Origin: a virus
DNA: 37,379 bases
Virus record (IMG/VR): IMGVR_UViG_3300008050_000120
Span: 1 to 37,379 of that record
Strand: one strand, 5' to 3'
Shown here: one piece after another, positions 1-6,270 of the stretch
Position numbering within the stretch: position 1 is the first letter of the stretch
How the letters are laid out: each line of letters begins with the position of its first letter
Program-made: the position numbers and the translations under genes
The notes under the pieces: generated by a model
What the model was told of the DNA's origin: nothing
The model's database searches: none
The model's input: only the letters and a program-made list of their open reading frames with translations

Positions 1-11
1 AAGGAGTAAGC

Positions 12-932
12 ATGGCATACGCAGGAGTTATTGCAAAAGTTAGAAAGGTTCGCCCTCTCATTATGAAGAATGGAGAGGAAGCTTCCTCTGTTAACCTTGC
101 TACCGTATTCGGCTATCAGATTGTCTTGGGGAAAGATATTAAGGAAGATACTCTTGGTATTTACTTCCCACCGGAAGGTCAGCTATCCAGAGAGATGTGT
201 ATGGCTAATAAGCTGTACCGTAAGCATCCAGACACCGGAGAGCCCATGGGCGGATACTTTGGACCCAATGGCCGCATCCGTGTTCAGAAGTTTCTGAATC
301 AGGAATCGTGGGGTTACTGGACGACGTTAGATTCTCTTCGTCTTCCGTGTGTATCTGAGGATATCTTTTCCAAACTAAGTGAGGGTGATGAAATTACTCA
401 TATGCCTGCTTATGATGGAGAGCCGTATGAGCAGTTGATTTGTCGCAAGTATTACTCCCCCAAGGCTACTGCGGCTATGCAGAGAGCACAGTCAGCTAAC
501 TCTAAAAATAAGAAGAAGCGGCGATTTGAGGTTGATTCTTTCCAAAAGCATTATGATACTGGAAAGCTTCGCATTAAGGGGCGTAACATTCCGGTTGGTT
601 CGGTTCTATACTTAACCGAAAAATGTCACGGGTGTGTTTCGGAAGATACTATTATTGAGACATTGGAACATGGCCCAATGAATATTAAAGATATTGTTGG
701 TGGGAAACTCAACCTTCACATCAAAGCTCTCGATATTCCTTCGGGCGAGGTCGTCTACTCTAGGATTGGAGATTGGTACTTGCTGGAAGACGACGGCGAG
801 TGGTACGAGGTCGAACTAGAAGACGGAACAATCTTGAAGATTACCGGAAATAATCCAGTCTGGATGCCAGAGATTAAGGCGTATAGATTAACAGAAGAAC
901 TTGAAGTTGGCGATTGTTTGCTAGTTGACTGA
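12..932 (+). CDS. RNA ligase, N-terminal half, fused to N-part of a split intein
   Basis: This encodes the first half of an ATP-dependent RNA ligase. Residues 1-207 are the N-extein: an N-terminal domain like the OB-type domain of DraRnl/Rnl5-family ligases, then nucleotidyltransferase motif I, EKCHG at 203-207, with K204 the expected AMP-accepting lysine (compare EKIHG in T4 Rnl2). Residue 208 is Cys and begins intein block A (CVSEDTIIET), followed by a block-B-like segment and VGDCLLVD, then TGA. The remaining ligase motifs are encoded at 1823-2665. Trans-splicing would join EKCHG to TSGR and give a ligase of about 449 residues. A strong Shine-Dalgarno (aaggag) sits at positions 1-6. Likely role is RNA or tRNA repair. 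Oddity: block B has ITGNNP where the usual His is expected. Confidence 0.85.
   Translation: MAYAGVIAKVRKVRPLIMKNGEEASSVNLATVFGYQIVLGKDIKEDTLGIYFPPEGQLSREMCMANKLYRKHPDTGEPMGGYFGPNGRIRVQKFLNQESWGYWTTLDSLRLPCVSEDIFSKLSEGDEITHMPAYDGEPYEQLICRKYYSPKATAAMQRAQSANSKNKKKRRFEVDSFQKHYDTGKLRIKGRNIPVGSVLYLTEKCHGCVSEDTIIETLEHGPMNIKDIVGGKLNLHIKALDIPSGEVVYSRIGDWYLLEDDGEWYEVELEDGTILKITGNNPVWMPEIKAYRLTEELEVGDCLLVD
633..929 (+). other. Split intein N-fragment (IntN, 99 aa)
   Basis: It starts with the catalytic Cys directly after the ligase EKCHG motif. It shows block A (CVSEDTIIET), a central beta-rich part and a block-B region (GTILKITGNNPVW) ending KAYRLTEELEVGDCLLVD. The TGA at 930-932 ends the polypeptide, so this is an independently translated IntN, not a contiguous intein. 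The matching IntC is at 1823-1936. Confidence 0.85.
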
Positions 933-994
933 AAAATCTCACTGACTGAGAAGATACACGCTAATAATCCTCCTACTAGTAGGGGGATAACAAT

Positions 995-1081
995 ATGTTG
1001 TGTAAATTTTGTGATAAAGAAATAAAAAGTACCACTAAAGGCAGTCACGCAGGAAGGTGTAGGGGTGGATTTCTTATATAA
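995..1081 (+). pseudogene. 28-aa zinc-finger fragment, likely displaced N-terminus of the endonuclease
   Basis: ATG at 995 follows an excellent Shine-Dalgarno (aggggg, 981-986). The product has a CKFC...H...C zinc-finger pattern and stops at TAA 1079-1081. The downstream endonuclease frame is open from 1063 but has no ATG and no good ribosome site. I infer that this finger is the true N-terminus of the endonuclease, separated from it by a -1 frame change within 1063-1078. No classic slippery heptamer is visible there, so a mutation is more likely than programmed frameshifting. It could also be an independent micro-protein. Confidence 0.45.
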
Positions 1082-1104
1082 ACAGAACGCTAACTGATAG
1101 TTTT

Positions 1105-1881
1105 TTGAGGACTAACTATATTACTCTTAAAAAAAGTACTGTAGATATTTCGAATGAGACTAATATTAGTGTTGCTACAATACATAGAAGGCTAGTCAAG
1201 CTTGGTCTTTCTAGATCCGCCAAAGAGGCGGCTACCACTCCACGGAAAGTAGAGAAGACTAAGGCGACTAATCTGAAAAATTATGGTTATGAGCATAATT
1301 TTTGCAAAGATCATCCATCTAGAAAAAAATGGGAAAAGCGCCTTTTGGACGAAGAAGGCATTGTAAACGTTTTTCAAAGAGCAGAGGTTAAAGAGAAAAT
1401 ATCAAAAACTCTCATTGAGAAGTATGGAGTTGAGTCACCGTCAAAAATAATTACCGCGCGTGGCAAGAATGTATATAGCTCTATACATAAGTTGGCTGTA
1501 GGTCTTCTTCAAAAAGAGGGTATCGAAGTTAAGATTGAAAAGAAGATCCCAAAGAAAAATGGATATTTTTATTCTTTTGATATTGTTATCCATCCAAAAA
1601 TTCTTATTGAGATCAACGGAGACTACTGGCATGGAAACCCAAGGATATATAAGCCGACGGATATCATATTAAAAGGTAGCTCGAAAGAAGTACTTGTATC
1701 TGATAAGTGGGCTTCTGATAAAAAGAAGATAGCGGTGGCAAGAAGAAGAGGATACTCTGTTCTTGTAATTTGGGAAAGTGATTTAAAAAGTAACCCTAAG
1801 CGAGAAATAAAAAGGATATTAGATGCCAAAAAGCGTAAAGATAAAAAGTATTCGAAAAATCCCAAAAATGGACAGGTATGA
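1105..1881 (+). CDS. Vsr-like (EDxHD-type) homing endonuclease, free-standing
   Basis: This 258-aa basic protein lies between the two halves of the RNA ligase gene. An N-terminal helix-turn-helix-like DNA-binding segment (about residues 11-38, with VATIHRRL..LGLSRS) is followed by a linker and a C-terminal Vsr-type nuclease fold. D159, E169, D173 and H176 lie in FDIVIHP and EINGDYWHG, and the closing part is RRRGYSVLVIWESDL. This is the signature of the endonuclease family found nested in fractured, split-intein-containing phage genes (I-Bth0305I-like). It probably cuts an intein-less ligase allele to spread the whole unit. The TTG start at 1105 is only the first possible one; there is no Met in the first 100 residues and no clear ribosome site, see the 995 fragment. 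Its 3' end overlaps the IntC gene by 59 nt. Confidence 0.8.
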   Translation: MRTNYITLKKSTVDISNETNISVATIHRRLVKLGLSRSAKEAATTPRKVEKTKATNLKNYGYEHNFCKDHPSRKKWEKRLLDEEGIVNVFQRAEVKEKISKTLIEKYGVESPSKIITARGKNVYSSIHKLAVGLLQKEGIEVKIEKKIPKKNGYFYSFDIVIHPKILIEINGDYWHGNPRIYKPTDIILKGSSKEVLVSDKWASDKKKIAVARRRGYSVLVIWESDLKSNPKREIKRILDAKKRKDKKYSKNPKNGQV

Positions 1882-1936
1882 CTTAACCATGCCAGAAACG
1901 CATAACTTTTTTGCTAATGGAGTATTGATTCACAAT
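1823..1936 (+). other. Split intein C-fragment (IntC, 38 aa)
   Basis: This is a short independent IntC of normal length for natural split inteins. It ends in His-Asn, with Thr as the +1 extein nucleophile (ACG at 1937-1939). The motif THNFFANGVLIHN matches other phage split inteins such as NrdJ-1. It pairs with the IntN at 633-929. Confidence 0.85.
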
Positions 1937-2665
1937 ACGTCTGGGCGAGCAGGAAATCTTCCTGTAGATTCGGCTCTGCATTGGGCAAAGCGATGGTGGA
2001 ATAATTTCGCCGGCTCAGCTGGTCTGCCTCAGTATTCGACAAGTAAGTATATGTATGTCAGTGGAACAAGGAATGTTGTTCGCAATCCTCTTGTTGAATT
2101 GCATGAGAATGCAACTCCCGATTTTAGAGCGCGAGTCGATGATGAGCTTAGAAACCTAGGGATTCATCAGGGAGAAACTCTTTTCTTTGAAATTGTAGGC
2201 TTCAAGGGAGCGGGCAGTCCAATTATGAATAGCCATGGAGTTAAAGATAAGATCCTTAAGAAGAAGTATGGAAGCGAAATGATATATTCCTATGGTTGTG
2301 ATAGGGATCAAGGAAATTACAAGATTCTTGTCTATAGGATTACACAGCAGGGGCATCACGGAGATACTGTTGAGCTATCTCAACAGCAGCTTCAAAGACG
2401 ATGTGATACTCTCGGTCTGACTGTCGTTCCAATGCTTGAGGGTCCATTTGTTTATAATGGGGATCTAGAGGCTCTACAGGGTCGTTGTGAGGAACTCAGC
2501 AAGGGTTGCTCCACTCTTGACGACAAACACATCAGAGAGGGTGTGGTGGTCCGCATAGAGGGTCAGCGCTCGACGGCTATGAAATATAAAGGCTACTGGT
2601 TCGCACACTTAGAGGGAATTAAGAAAAATGACGATACATATGTAGATCCAGAGGAAGTTTCTTAA
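1823..2665 (+). CDS. Split intein C-part fused to RNA ligase C-terminal half
   Basis: Residues 1-38 are the intein C-fragment, with block F (DRYDLTMPETHNFF) and block G ending VLIHN. Splicing would occur before Thr39. The C-extein continues the ligase: TSGR completes motif I, SGTRNVV (80-86) is motif III, FFEIVG (121-126) motif IIIa, REGVVVRIE (238-246) motif IV and AMKYKGYWF (252-260) motif V. The product is inert alone; trans-splicing with the 12-932 product restores the enzyme. The start ATG lies inside the 3' end of the endonuclease gene, so the two are probably translationally linked. Confidence 0.85.
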   Translation: MPKSVKIKSIRKIPKMDRYDLTMPETHNFFANGVLIHNTSGRAGNLPVDSALHWAKRWWNNFAGSAGLPQYSTSKYMYVSGTRNVVRNPLVELHENATPDFRARVDDELRNLGIHQGETLFFEIVGFKGAGSPIMNSHGVKDKILKKKYGSEMIYSYGCDRDQGNYKILVYRITQQGHHGDTVELSQQQLQRRCDTLGLTVVPMLEGPFVYNGDLEALQGRCEELSKGCSTLDDKHIREGVVVRIEGQRSTAMKYKGYWFAHLEGIKKNDDTYVDPEEVS

Positions 2666-2751
2666 TTAAATAAGCTCATTTATGCTACTTTCAGATATAG
2701 ATGTATGACGAGATTCTATTAAGTATCTCGCAGATTTGAAGGAGATTTATA

Positions 2752-2901
2752 ATGGATGAACTATATGTAATTGACTATATTCGCTTCATGCTTTATGCGG
2801 CAATTGTAATCGGAGGCTGGGAGTTTTGTTGGTTTGCCGGAAGGTCTTTGAGAAAAGGACTTGAGAAAATCTTTAAGAAGGATGTAGAAGAAGAATCCTG
2901 A
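2752..2901 (+). CDS. Small single-pass membrane protein
   Basis: This 49-aa protein has a Shine-Dalgarno (aaggag) 8 nt before the ATG. After an acidic N-terminus it has one hydrophobic segment (about residues 9-30, rich in aromatic residues) and then a basic/acidic tail (RSLRKGLEKIFKKDVEEE). An inner-membrane anchor with a cytoplasmic basic tail is likely. No family is recognised. A hairpin precedes it (CGAGAT/ATCTCG, about 2709-2730) and another follows. Confidence 0.65.
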   Translation: MDELYVIDYIRFMLYAAIVIGGWEFCWFAGRSLRKGLEKIFKKDVEEES

Positions 2902-2905
2902 GAGA

Positions 2906-2925
2906 GCCGGGAAAGTTGTCCCGGC
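2906..2925 (+). terminator. GC-rich hairpin after the small membrane gene
   Basis: There is a 7-bp stem (GCCGGGA/TCCCGGC) with a 6-nt loop just after the stop codon. No T-run follows, so termination is uncertain; it could instead protect the mRNA 3' end. Confidence 0.4.
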
Positions 2926-3093
2926 CTTCCGGGCAAAATCTTAACACCGATTAGCTGCGCCAATATTCATTCCAACTAAAGAGAATTACTATTGTTTTTC
3001 TAACTCATTCATCTTATTCTAATAATAATTTGAACACAAAAAAGATAATTATTACTTTTAAAATAATGAATGAAAGCGGAGGATGACATAATT

Positions 3094-3240
3094 ATGAATA
3101 TAGATGAAAAACTAAAAGACATATTATCTTGGCTCAATAAGCATGACTTAAGCAAAGAGGCTGCAGAATTGGAAGCTCTATTAAAAGAGGCATCTAATCT
3201 GGAGTCTGAAGTCAAGCCCGATGCAAACTCGAAAGAGTAG
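3094..3240 (+). CDS. 48-aa helical-hairpin mini-protein
   Basis: ATG at 3094 is preceded by ggagg (about 3078-3083). The product is almost wholly one amphipathic helical hairpin: leucines in an L-x2-I-L-x2-L pattern, a turn with His-Asp, then A-x2-L-x2-L-L, and a short acidic/basic tail. The same motif begins the proteins at 26539 and, on the reverse strand, at 20434, and appears at an internal Met (24988) of the HExxH protein. Function unknown; a packaging, targeting or assembly tag is one possibility. Confidence 0.65.
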   Translation: MNIDEKLKDILSWLNKHDLSKEAAELEALLKEASNLESEVKPDANSKE

Positions 3241-3270
3241 ACCCTCCTTTCTCCCTAGAGAAATTTTATA

Positions 3271-3300
3271 ATACGAGTTATCCCTCTACTATATTGAGGC
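3271..3300 (+). promoter_or_regulatory. Phage promoter motif, copy 1
   Basis: ATA at 3271-3273, then 14 nt including a TCCCTCT run, then ACTATAT at 3288-3294 and a G-rich start (TGAGGC). It is the same architecture as six other sites in this window. It would start the non-coding unit that follows at about 3300. Confidence 0.65.
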
Positions 3301-3735
3301 GTAGGCAAGTGGCCTTGTAGGGTCGGCTTTCAACCGGCTTTTAATTCGGCCATTAAAAGTTTTGAAAAAGAATGTTGACATTCTCAGAACGAAGCCTATT
3401 GTATTTCGGATGGTGTCTTAGCCGTCCGCATGGCGGAAGCTTGAAGTTACTACCGGCATGGTTGGCTGGTAGAGGGTGGGTTTCAAGGAACTTTGAGAAG
3501 CGCGGAGTGACGAGATAGAGTAGAGAATGGTTTAACATTGTTAATTGAGTTAAACTATATATGGATAATATAATTATAAAGATTGCCCTCCAGTCGGATA
3601 TATTTTTTCGCGCTATATATGTTCGGTGGTTTTATTATAGACAGATGAAAGTGCCATTGCTGGTTGGTCATTAGTAATCATCTTTTTGCAGAGAGGCATC
3701 TTAACTTATCATAGATGCCTCTCTGTTATAAAACA
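3300..3735 (+). ncRNA. Putative structured non-coding RNA, about 430 nt
   Basis: This 500-nt gene-free stretch is bounded by a promoter motif (3271-3294) and a strong terminator hairpin (3691-3723). Local hairpins are dense: GTCGG/CCGGC (3322-3338), CTTTTAAT/ATTAAAAG with loop TCGGCC (3338-3359), GAATG/CATTC (3370-3383), GGATGG/CCGTCC (3408-3427) competing with TCCGC/GCGGA (3425-3437), TACCGGC/GCTGGTA (3451-3471), and GTTTAAC/GTTAAAC (3530-3555). The TCGGCC loop could pair with GGCC near 3311 as a pseudoknot. The part after 3555 is AT-rich. An open 48-codon frame from ATG 3372 lacks a ribosome site and has a composition unlike the neighbouring proteins. It lies immediately before the tRNA region. 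No known RNA family is recognised; no RNase P or tmRNA hallmarks are visible. Confidence 0.55.
3691..3727 (+). terminator. Strong hairpin terminator of the ncRNA unit
   Basis: An 11-bp perfect stem (GAGAGGCATCT at 3691-3701, AGATGCCTCTC at 3713-3723) with an 11-nt loop, followed by TGTTAT. A T-run (CTTTTTG) precedes it. Confidence 0.65.
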
Positions 3736-3752
3736 GAACCGGAAGTAATACG

Positions 3753-4037
3753 ATGAGTGATACAAAGATGGAAGTTAAGGACATTGAAGATTATATTCTT
3801 CAGACCAACTCTGGAATCATTCCAAAGGATCTGTGGCTTACGATTAAGGCTTCTGGGGGAGATCCTTTTGCGGGATACTCTCCAGAAGAAGCTCGAAGGG
3901 TTAAGCGGAAGTTTCGGAAGTTAAAGCGGAAGCTTGGCATCAACAAGTATACTAGTGCAAGACTTATGTGGATTAACATTGATCTCCTTTTGAGATCAAA
4001 AGAGGGTATATCTGACGTTGAAACAGGGCTGGTATAG
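3753..4037 (+). CDS. Hypothetical protein, basic C-terminal half
   Basis: This 94-aa protein starts at ATG 3753. The N-terminal half is acidic and ordinary; the middle has a strongly basic helix (RRVKRKFRKLKRKLG) and the end is mixed, which suggests nucleic-acid binding. No family is recognised. It sits between the putative ncRNA and the tRNA-Asn gene, whose 5' end is 18 nt past the stop codon. Confidence 0.65.
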   Translation: MSDTKMEVKDIEDYILQTNSGIIPKDLWLTIKASGGDPFAGYSPEEARRVKRKFRKLKRKLGINKYTSARLMWINIDLLLRSKEGISDVETGLV

Positions 4038-4055
4038 TTCGTTGATAGTGGTTAT

Positions 4056-4131
4056 TGCGGGATAGCTCAGCTGGGAGAGCGTCGGTCCGTTAAATCGATG
4101 GTCGTGGGTTCAAACCCCACTCCCGCAGCCA
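4056..4131 (+). tRNA. tRNA-Asn (GUU), CCA encoded
   Basis: The cloverleaf is clear: acceptor TGCGGGA/TCCCGCA, D-stem GCTC/GAGC, anticodon stem TCGGT/ATCGA with loop CCGTTAA, T-stem GTGGG/CCCAC with loop TTCAAAC, discriminator G and encoded CCA. The anticodon is GTT, reading AAC/AAU. Position 33 is C instead of the almost universal T. The discriminator G agrees with bacterial tRNA-Asn. Confidence 0.9.
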
Positions 4132-4173
4132 TTTGATGAGGCGAGCAAGGTTCTCTATAAATAACACATATGT

Positions 4174-4248
4174 GCGGAATTAGCTCAGTGGTAGAGCATT
4201 GGGTTTCCAACCCGAGTGTCATCGGTTCAAGTCCGATATTCCGCTCCA
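4174..4248 (+). tRNA. tRNA-Gly (UCC), CCA encoded
   Basis: Acceptor GCGGAAT/ATTCCGC, D-stem GCTC/GAGC, anticodon stem TTGGG/CCCGA with loop TTTCCAA, T-stem ATCGG/CCGAT, discriminator T and CCA. The anticodon TCC reads GGA/GGG. The T discriminator is typical of bacterial tRNA-Gly. Confidence 0.93.
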
Positions 4249-4273
4249 CTTCTCTCTAGCGGCTATACTTTAT

Positions 4274-4393
4274 ATGGAAAGCAATGAAATACCACAAGCT
4301 TTACTTACAGCCTTGAAAATTAACCGCCCTATTCTGGAGATAAAACCCGGAGTAGGGTATTTGTATTGGAGCAATGATGCCAAAGATTGTTAG
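4274..4393 (+). CDS. Possible 39-aa protein
   Basis: An open frame from ATG 4274 that runs into the next gene (20-nt overlap). The product, MESNEIPQALLTALKINRP... ending DAKDC, looks like a folded-protein sequence, but no good ribosome site precedes it. No family is recognised. It could simply be leader sequence for 4374. Confidence 0.35.
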   Translation: MESNEIPQALLTALKINRPILEIKPGVGYLYWSNDAKDC

Positions 4394-4724
4394 CATAAAT
4401 GAAACGTGGGCAAGTGGTTGCCTTCAAGGATATATCAATATCAGTTATGATAGGCTTGTTGAAGCGTTCGGAGAGCCAATAAATAATAACGGCTATAAGG
4501 TTGATCCAGAGTGGGTAATTGAATTTGCCGATGGAAAAGTCGGAACCTTATATAATTATAAGGACGGAAAGAACTATCAGGGGGTCAATGGCTTAGCCAC
4601 AGAAGATATAACTGAATGGCATATTGGTGGCACCTCAAGTGATGTCGTCAGATACATAACTAATCACTTATTTAGCAATTGGCCTCCGGCCTTTGAAGAT
4701 ATTAGACAGGAAGCGGAGTACTAA
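4374..4724 (+). CDS. Conserved-type phage hypothetical protein
   Basis: This 116-aa protein has a Shine-Dalgarno (ggag, 4367-4370) before a double ATG (4374/4377). It contains an EAFGEP segment and alternating hydrophobic strands (WVIEFADGKVGTLYNYKDG), which suggests a small alpha/beta domain like those of auxiliary phage proteins. It ends one base before the next gene. Function unknown. Confidence 0.75.
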   Translation: MMPKIVSINETWASGCLQGYINISYDRLVEAFGEPINNNGYKVDPEWVIEFADGKVGTLYNYKDGKNYQGVNGLATEDITEWHIGGTSSDVVRYITNHLFSNWPPAFEDIRQEAEY

Positions 4725-4725
4725 G

Positions 4726-4938
4726 ATGAAACTGGAATGGAAAGGCTTCTGTCACAGGTGTCTCAAAGAGTCAATGATATACTCTATGTCTTGGTTTAAT
4801 GAGCAGCTTATTTGTAATGACTGCTCGGACAGTGAGAAAGACAGAGATGATTACGCAGAGGCGAGGCGCGCAAAAGCAGAGGCTCTGCGTAATGGCGACT
4901 ATAATTTTGCGGGGATAGGATTTAAGCATGAGCAATAA
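4726..4938 (+). CDS. Zinc-ribbon small protein
   Basis: This 70-aa protein has two CxxC knuckles (CHRC at about residues 9-12, CNDC at about 30-33) spaced as a zinc ribbon, followed by a charged helix and the terminal motif GDYNFAGIGF. The same CxxC...CxxC...GDYNF arrangement is common in small proteins of T4-like and jumbo phages. Its function is unknown; nucleic-acid or protein binding is likely. It overlaps the next gene by 11 nt. Confidence 0.75.
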   Translation: MKLEWKGFCHRCLKESMIYSMSWFNEQLICNDCSDSEKDRDDYAEARRAKAEALRNGDYNFAGIGFKHEQ

Positions 4939-5194
4939 AGCCGGAACAGAACATGACTTCTCAGCTAACAGCTGGGGGAATAGTTATTCTGTATCTAAAG
5001 TTAGAGACGGTGGAATGTCAATTTCTCTTTATGGTTGGCGATATGGAATTGAAGAGGGAGACTTTTTAATTCTGCCGAATAAAATGGAAACTACAAGATA
5101 TCGTGTTGCAAGCATTCGTTATGAGAACGACCCGCGAGATATGTGGTTTGCAGAGGCAGAGTTCGCCCCCAGACCCTTTGAGGAGGAAGAGTGA
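4928..5194 (+). CDS. Conserved phage hypothetical protein
   Basis: This 88-aa protein is beta-rich with the motifs GDFLILP, TRYRVASIRYENDPRDMWFAEAEFAPR and an acidic tail. The DPRDMWFAEAEFAPR ending recurs in small phage proteins of unknown function, as I recall. It overlaps the genes on both sides, which indicates one operon from 4374 to 6210. Confidence 0.7.
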   Translation: MSNKAGTEHDFSANSWGNSYSVSKVRDGGMSISLYGWRYGIEEGDFLILPNKMETTRYRVASIRYENDPRDMWFAEAEFAPRPFEEEE

Positions 5195-5427
5195 TACTAG
5201 GCTCATATGAAGAAGAAGAGGTCTTAGACCTAGCTACAGAGGCTCAGGTTGCTATAGAAGCAACGGTCGGAAGAGAATATTTCCTATATCGCAGAGAAGA
5301 TAAGTCTTGCTTTGTATCCATAGTTGAGCCGAAGTATTGGGGCGAGAGATTCCAGCTAGAGTTTCTTGCTGTAATTAAGTATGGCTCAGACCAAACTTGG
5401 TCCATCACCGGGCTCTATAGTAAGTAA
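5191..5427 (+). CDS. Hypothetical protein, GTG start
   Basis: This 78-aa product starts at GTG 5191, overlapping the previous stop (GTGA); the Shine-Dalgarno is the aggagg of the preceding gene's acidic tail. It has an acidic N-terminus and then alternating strands (REYFLYRREDKSCFVSIVEP). No family is recognised. Confidence 0.65.
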   Translation: MILGSYEEEEVLDLATEAQVAIEATVGREYFLYRREDKSCFVSIVEPKYWGERFQLEFLAVIKYGSDQTWSITGLYSK

Positions 5428-5443
5428 AGAATCGGAGAAAGAA

Positions 5444-5596
5444 ATGAAGCGTTGTAGTGAAATCTGCCCTGCTGATACTTGGGCAGAAGGAGAGTGGTGT
5501 ATTCATCCAGAGGGTCATGATGCTGACGGCGATTACTGGCATATCTTTCCGGCTGATACCAGAATGTTAATGACTCCAGAATACTTAGGAAGATAA
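5444..5596 (+). CDS. Small Cys/Trp/His-rich protein
   Basis: This 50-aa protein starts at ATG 5444 after cggag. It contains three Cys and several His/Asp (CSEIC...WCIHPEGHDADGDYWH), possibly a small metal-binding fold. The stop overlaps the next start (TAATG). An alternative upstream start at 5381 would lie within the previous gene and is less likely. Confidence 0.6.
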   Translation: MKRCSEICPADTWAEGEWCIHPEGHDADGDYWHIFPADTRMLMTPEYLGR

Positions 5597-6210
5597 TGAC
5601 TGCCAAAGTAAGGGGCAATAAATATTTTGATAAAGTCAAGAAGATTATTGCCTGGGTAAAGAGTGGTCCTATTTCTTCACAATATGGCGAATATAATTAC
5701 GCCATTGAAAAGGTTGATGAATATCTTGAAGCTTTCTTTGATACCTCTCCATTTTCTACGGGCGATAGAGTTGTCTTCAGGGAAGACAAGCCAGAGAGAG
5801 CAAGCGAGGGGTGGCGAGGTTTGCCTCTATTGTTCCGAAGGGGAAGTCCAGCAACAGTTGGAGAGATTGATTTTCAAAGGGATAGAGGTTGGATTGCTAA
5901 CTTCTCATTTGATTATATTTATCACAACAGTAAGCACGAAGGGGCTCCAACAGGAAAGACCTCTGGATATATCAAGGTAAGTGTTCCGAGGCCATCAGAC
6001 AAAACATGGCTGGTTATGAATCAGAATAACTTTGTTTTGATGGAAGAGTTTGACGGAGAGATTCTGAAAGCACCTTGGGATGGGTGTAAATGCGTAGGAG
6101 GCACCCCAGGTGATAGAGTTCTATGCAAAGCAGAAGGCTGTAAGGTCTGGTGCTGGCATCATCACGGCGAGTGTAGTGTGCATCCCGATAGCATTGCATA
6201 TACGAAATAG
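5596..6210 (+). CDS. Hypothetical protein with Cys/His-rich C-terminus
   Basis: This 204-aa protein is translationally coupled to the preceding gene. The first 45 residues are helical; the middle includes GDRVVFREDKPERAS and TVGEIDFQRDRGWIANFSFDY, resembling a small beta-barrel. The C-terminus has at least five Cys and five His (CKCVGG...CKAEGCKVWCWHHHGECSVH), probably a zinc site. No family is recognised. It is the last gene before the GIY-YIG endonuclease. Confidence 0.7.
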   Translation: MTAKVRGNKYFDKVKKIIAWVKSGPISSQYGEYNYAIEKVDEYLEAFFDTSPFSTGDRVVFREDKPERASEGWRGLPLLFRRGSPATVGEIDFQRDRGWIANFSFDYIYHNSKHEGAPTGKTSGYIKVSVPRPSDKTWLVMNQNNFVLMEEFDGEILKAPWDGCKCVGGTPGDRVLCKAEGCKVWCWHHHGECSVHPDSIAYTK

Positions 6211-6270
6211 TTTAAATCTTCATTTTCCTATTAATAATCAATCATATAATGATAATTATTAGGAGAGGTA

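Noticed and set aside
755-1048. Reverse-strand Ser-rich frame across IntN
   Set aside because: Shadow of the intein coding frame with low-complexity composition.
3372-3518. 48-codon plus-strand frame inside the ncRNA region
   Set aside because: No ribosome site, Trp/Arg-heavy composition unlike neighbours, and the DNA is dominated by hairpins.
3353-3538. 61-codon reverse-strand frame in the same region
   Set aside because: No start signal and no protein-like features; opposite to the inferred RNA.
3554-3560. Additional ACTATAT at the end of the GTTTAAC hairpin
   Set aside because: The position 14 nt upstream reads ATT, not ATA, and there is no C-rich spacer; it lies inside the RNA unit.
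4033-4055. Reverse-strand ATA-N14-ACTATA
   Set aside because: Correct spacing, but the spacer is not C-rich, it overlaps a gene end and no reverse gene follows; judged chance.
4067-4249. 60-codon reverse-strand frame containing GFEPTT-like sequence
   Set aside because: It is the known artefact of reading tRNA genes on the opposite strand; both tRNAs here are clear.
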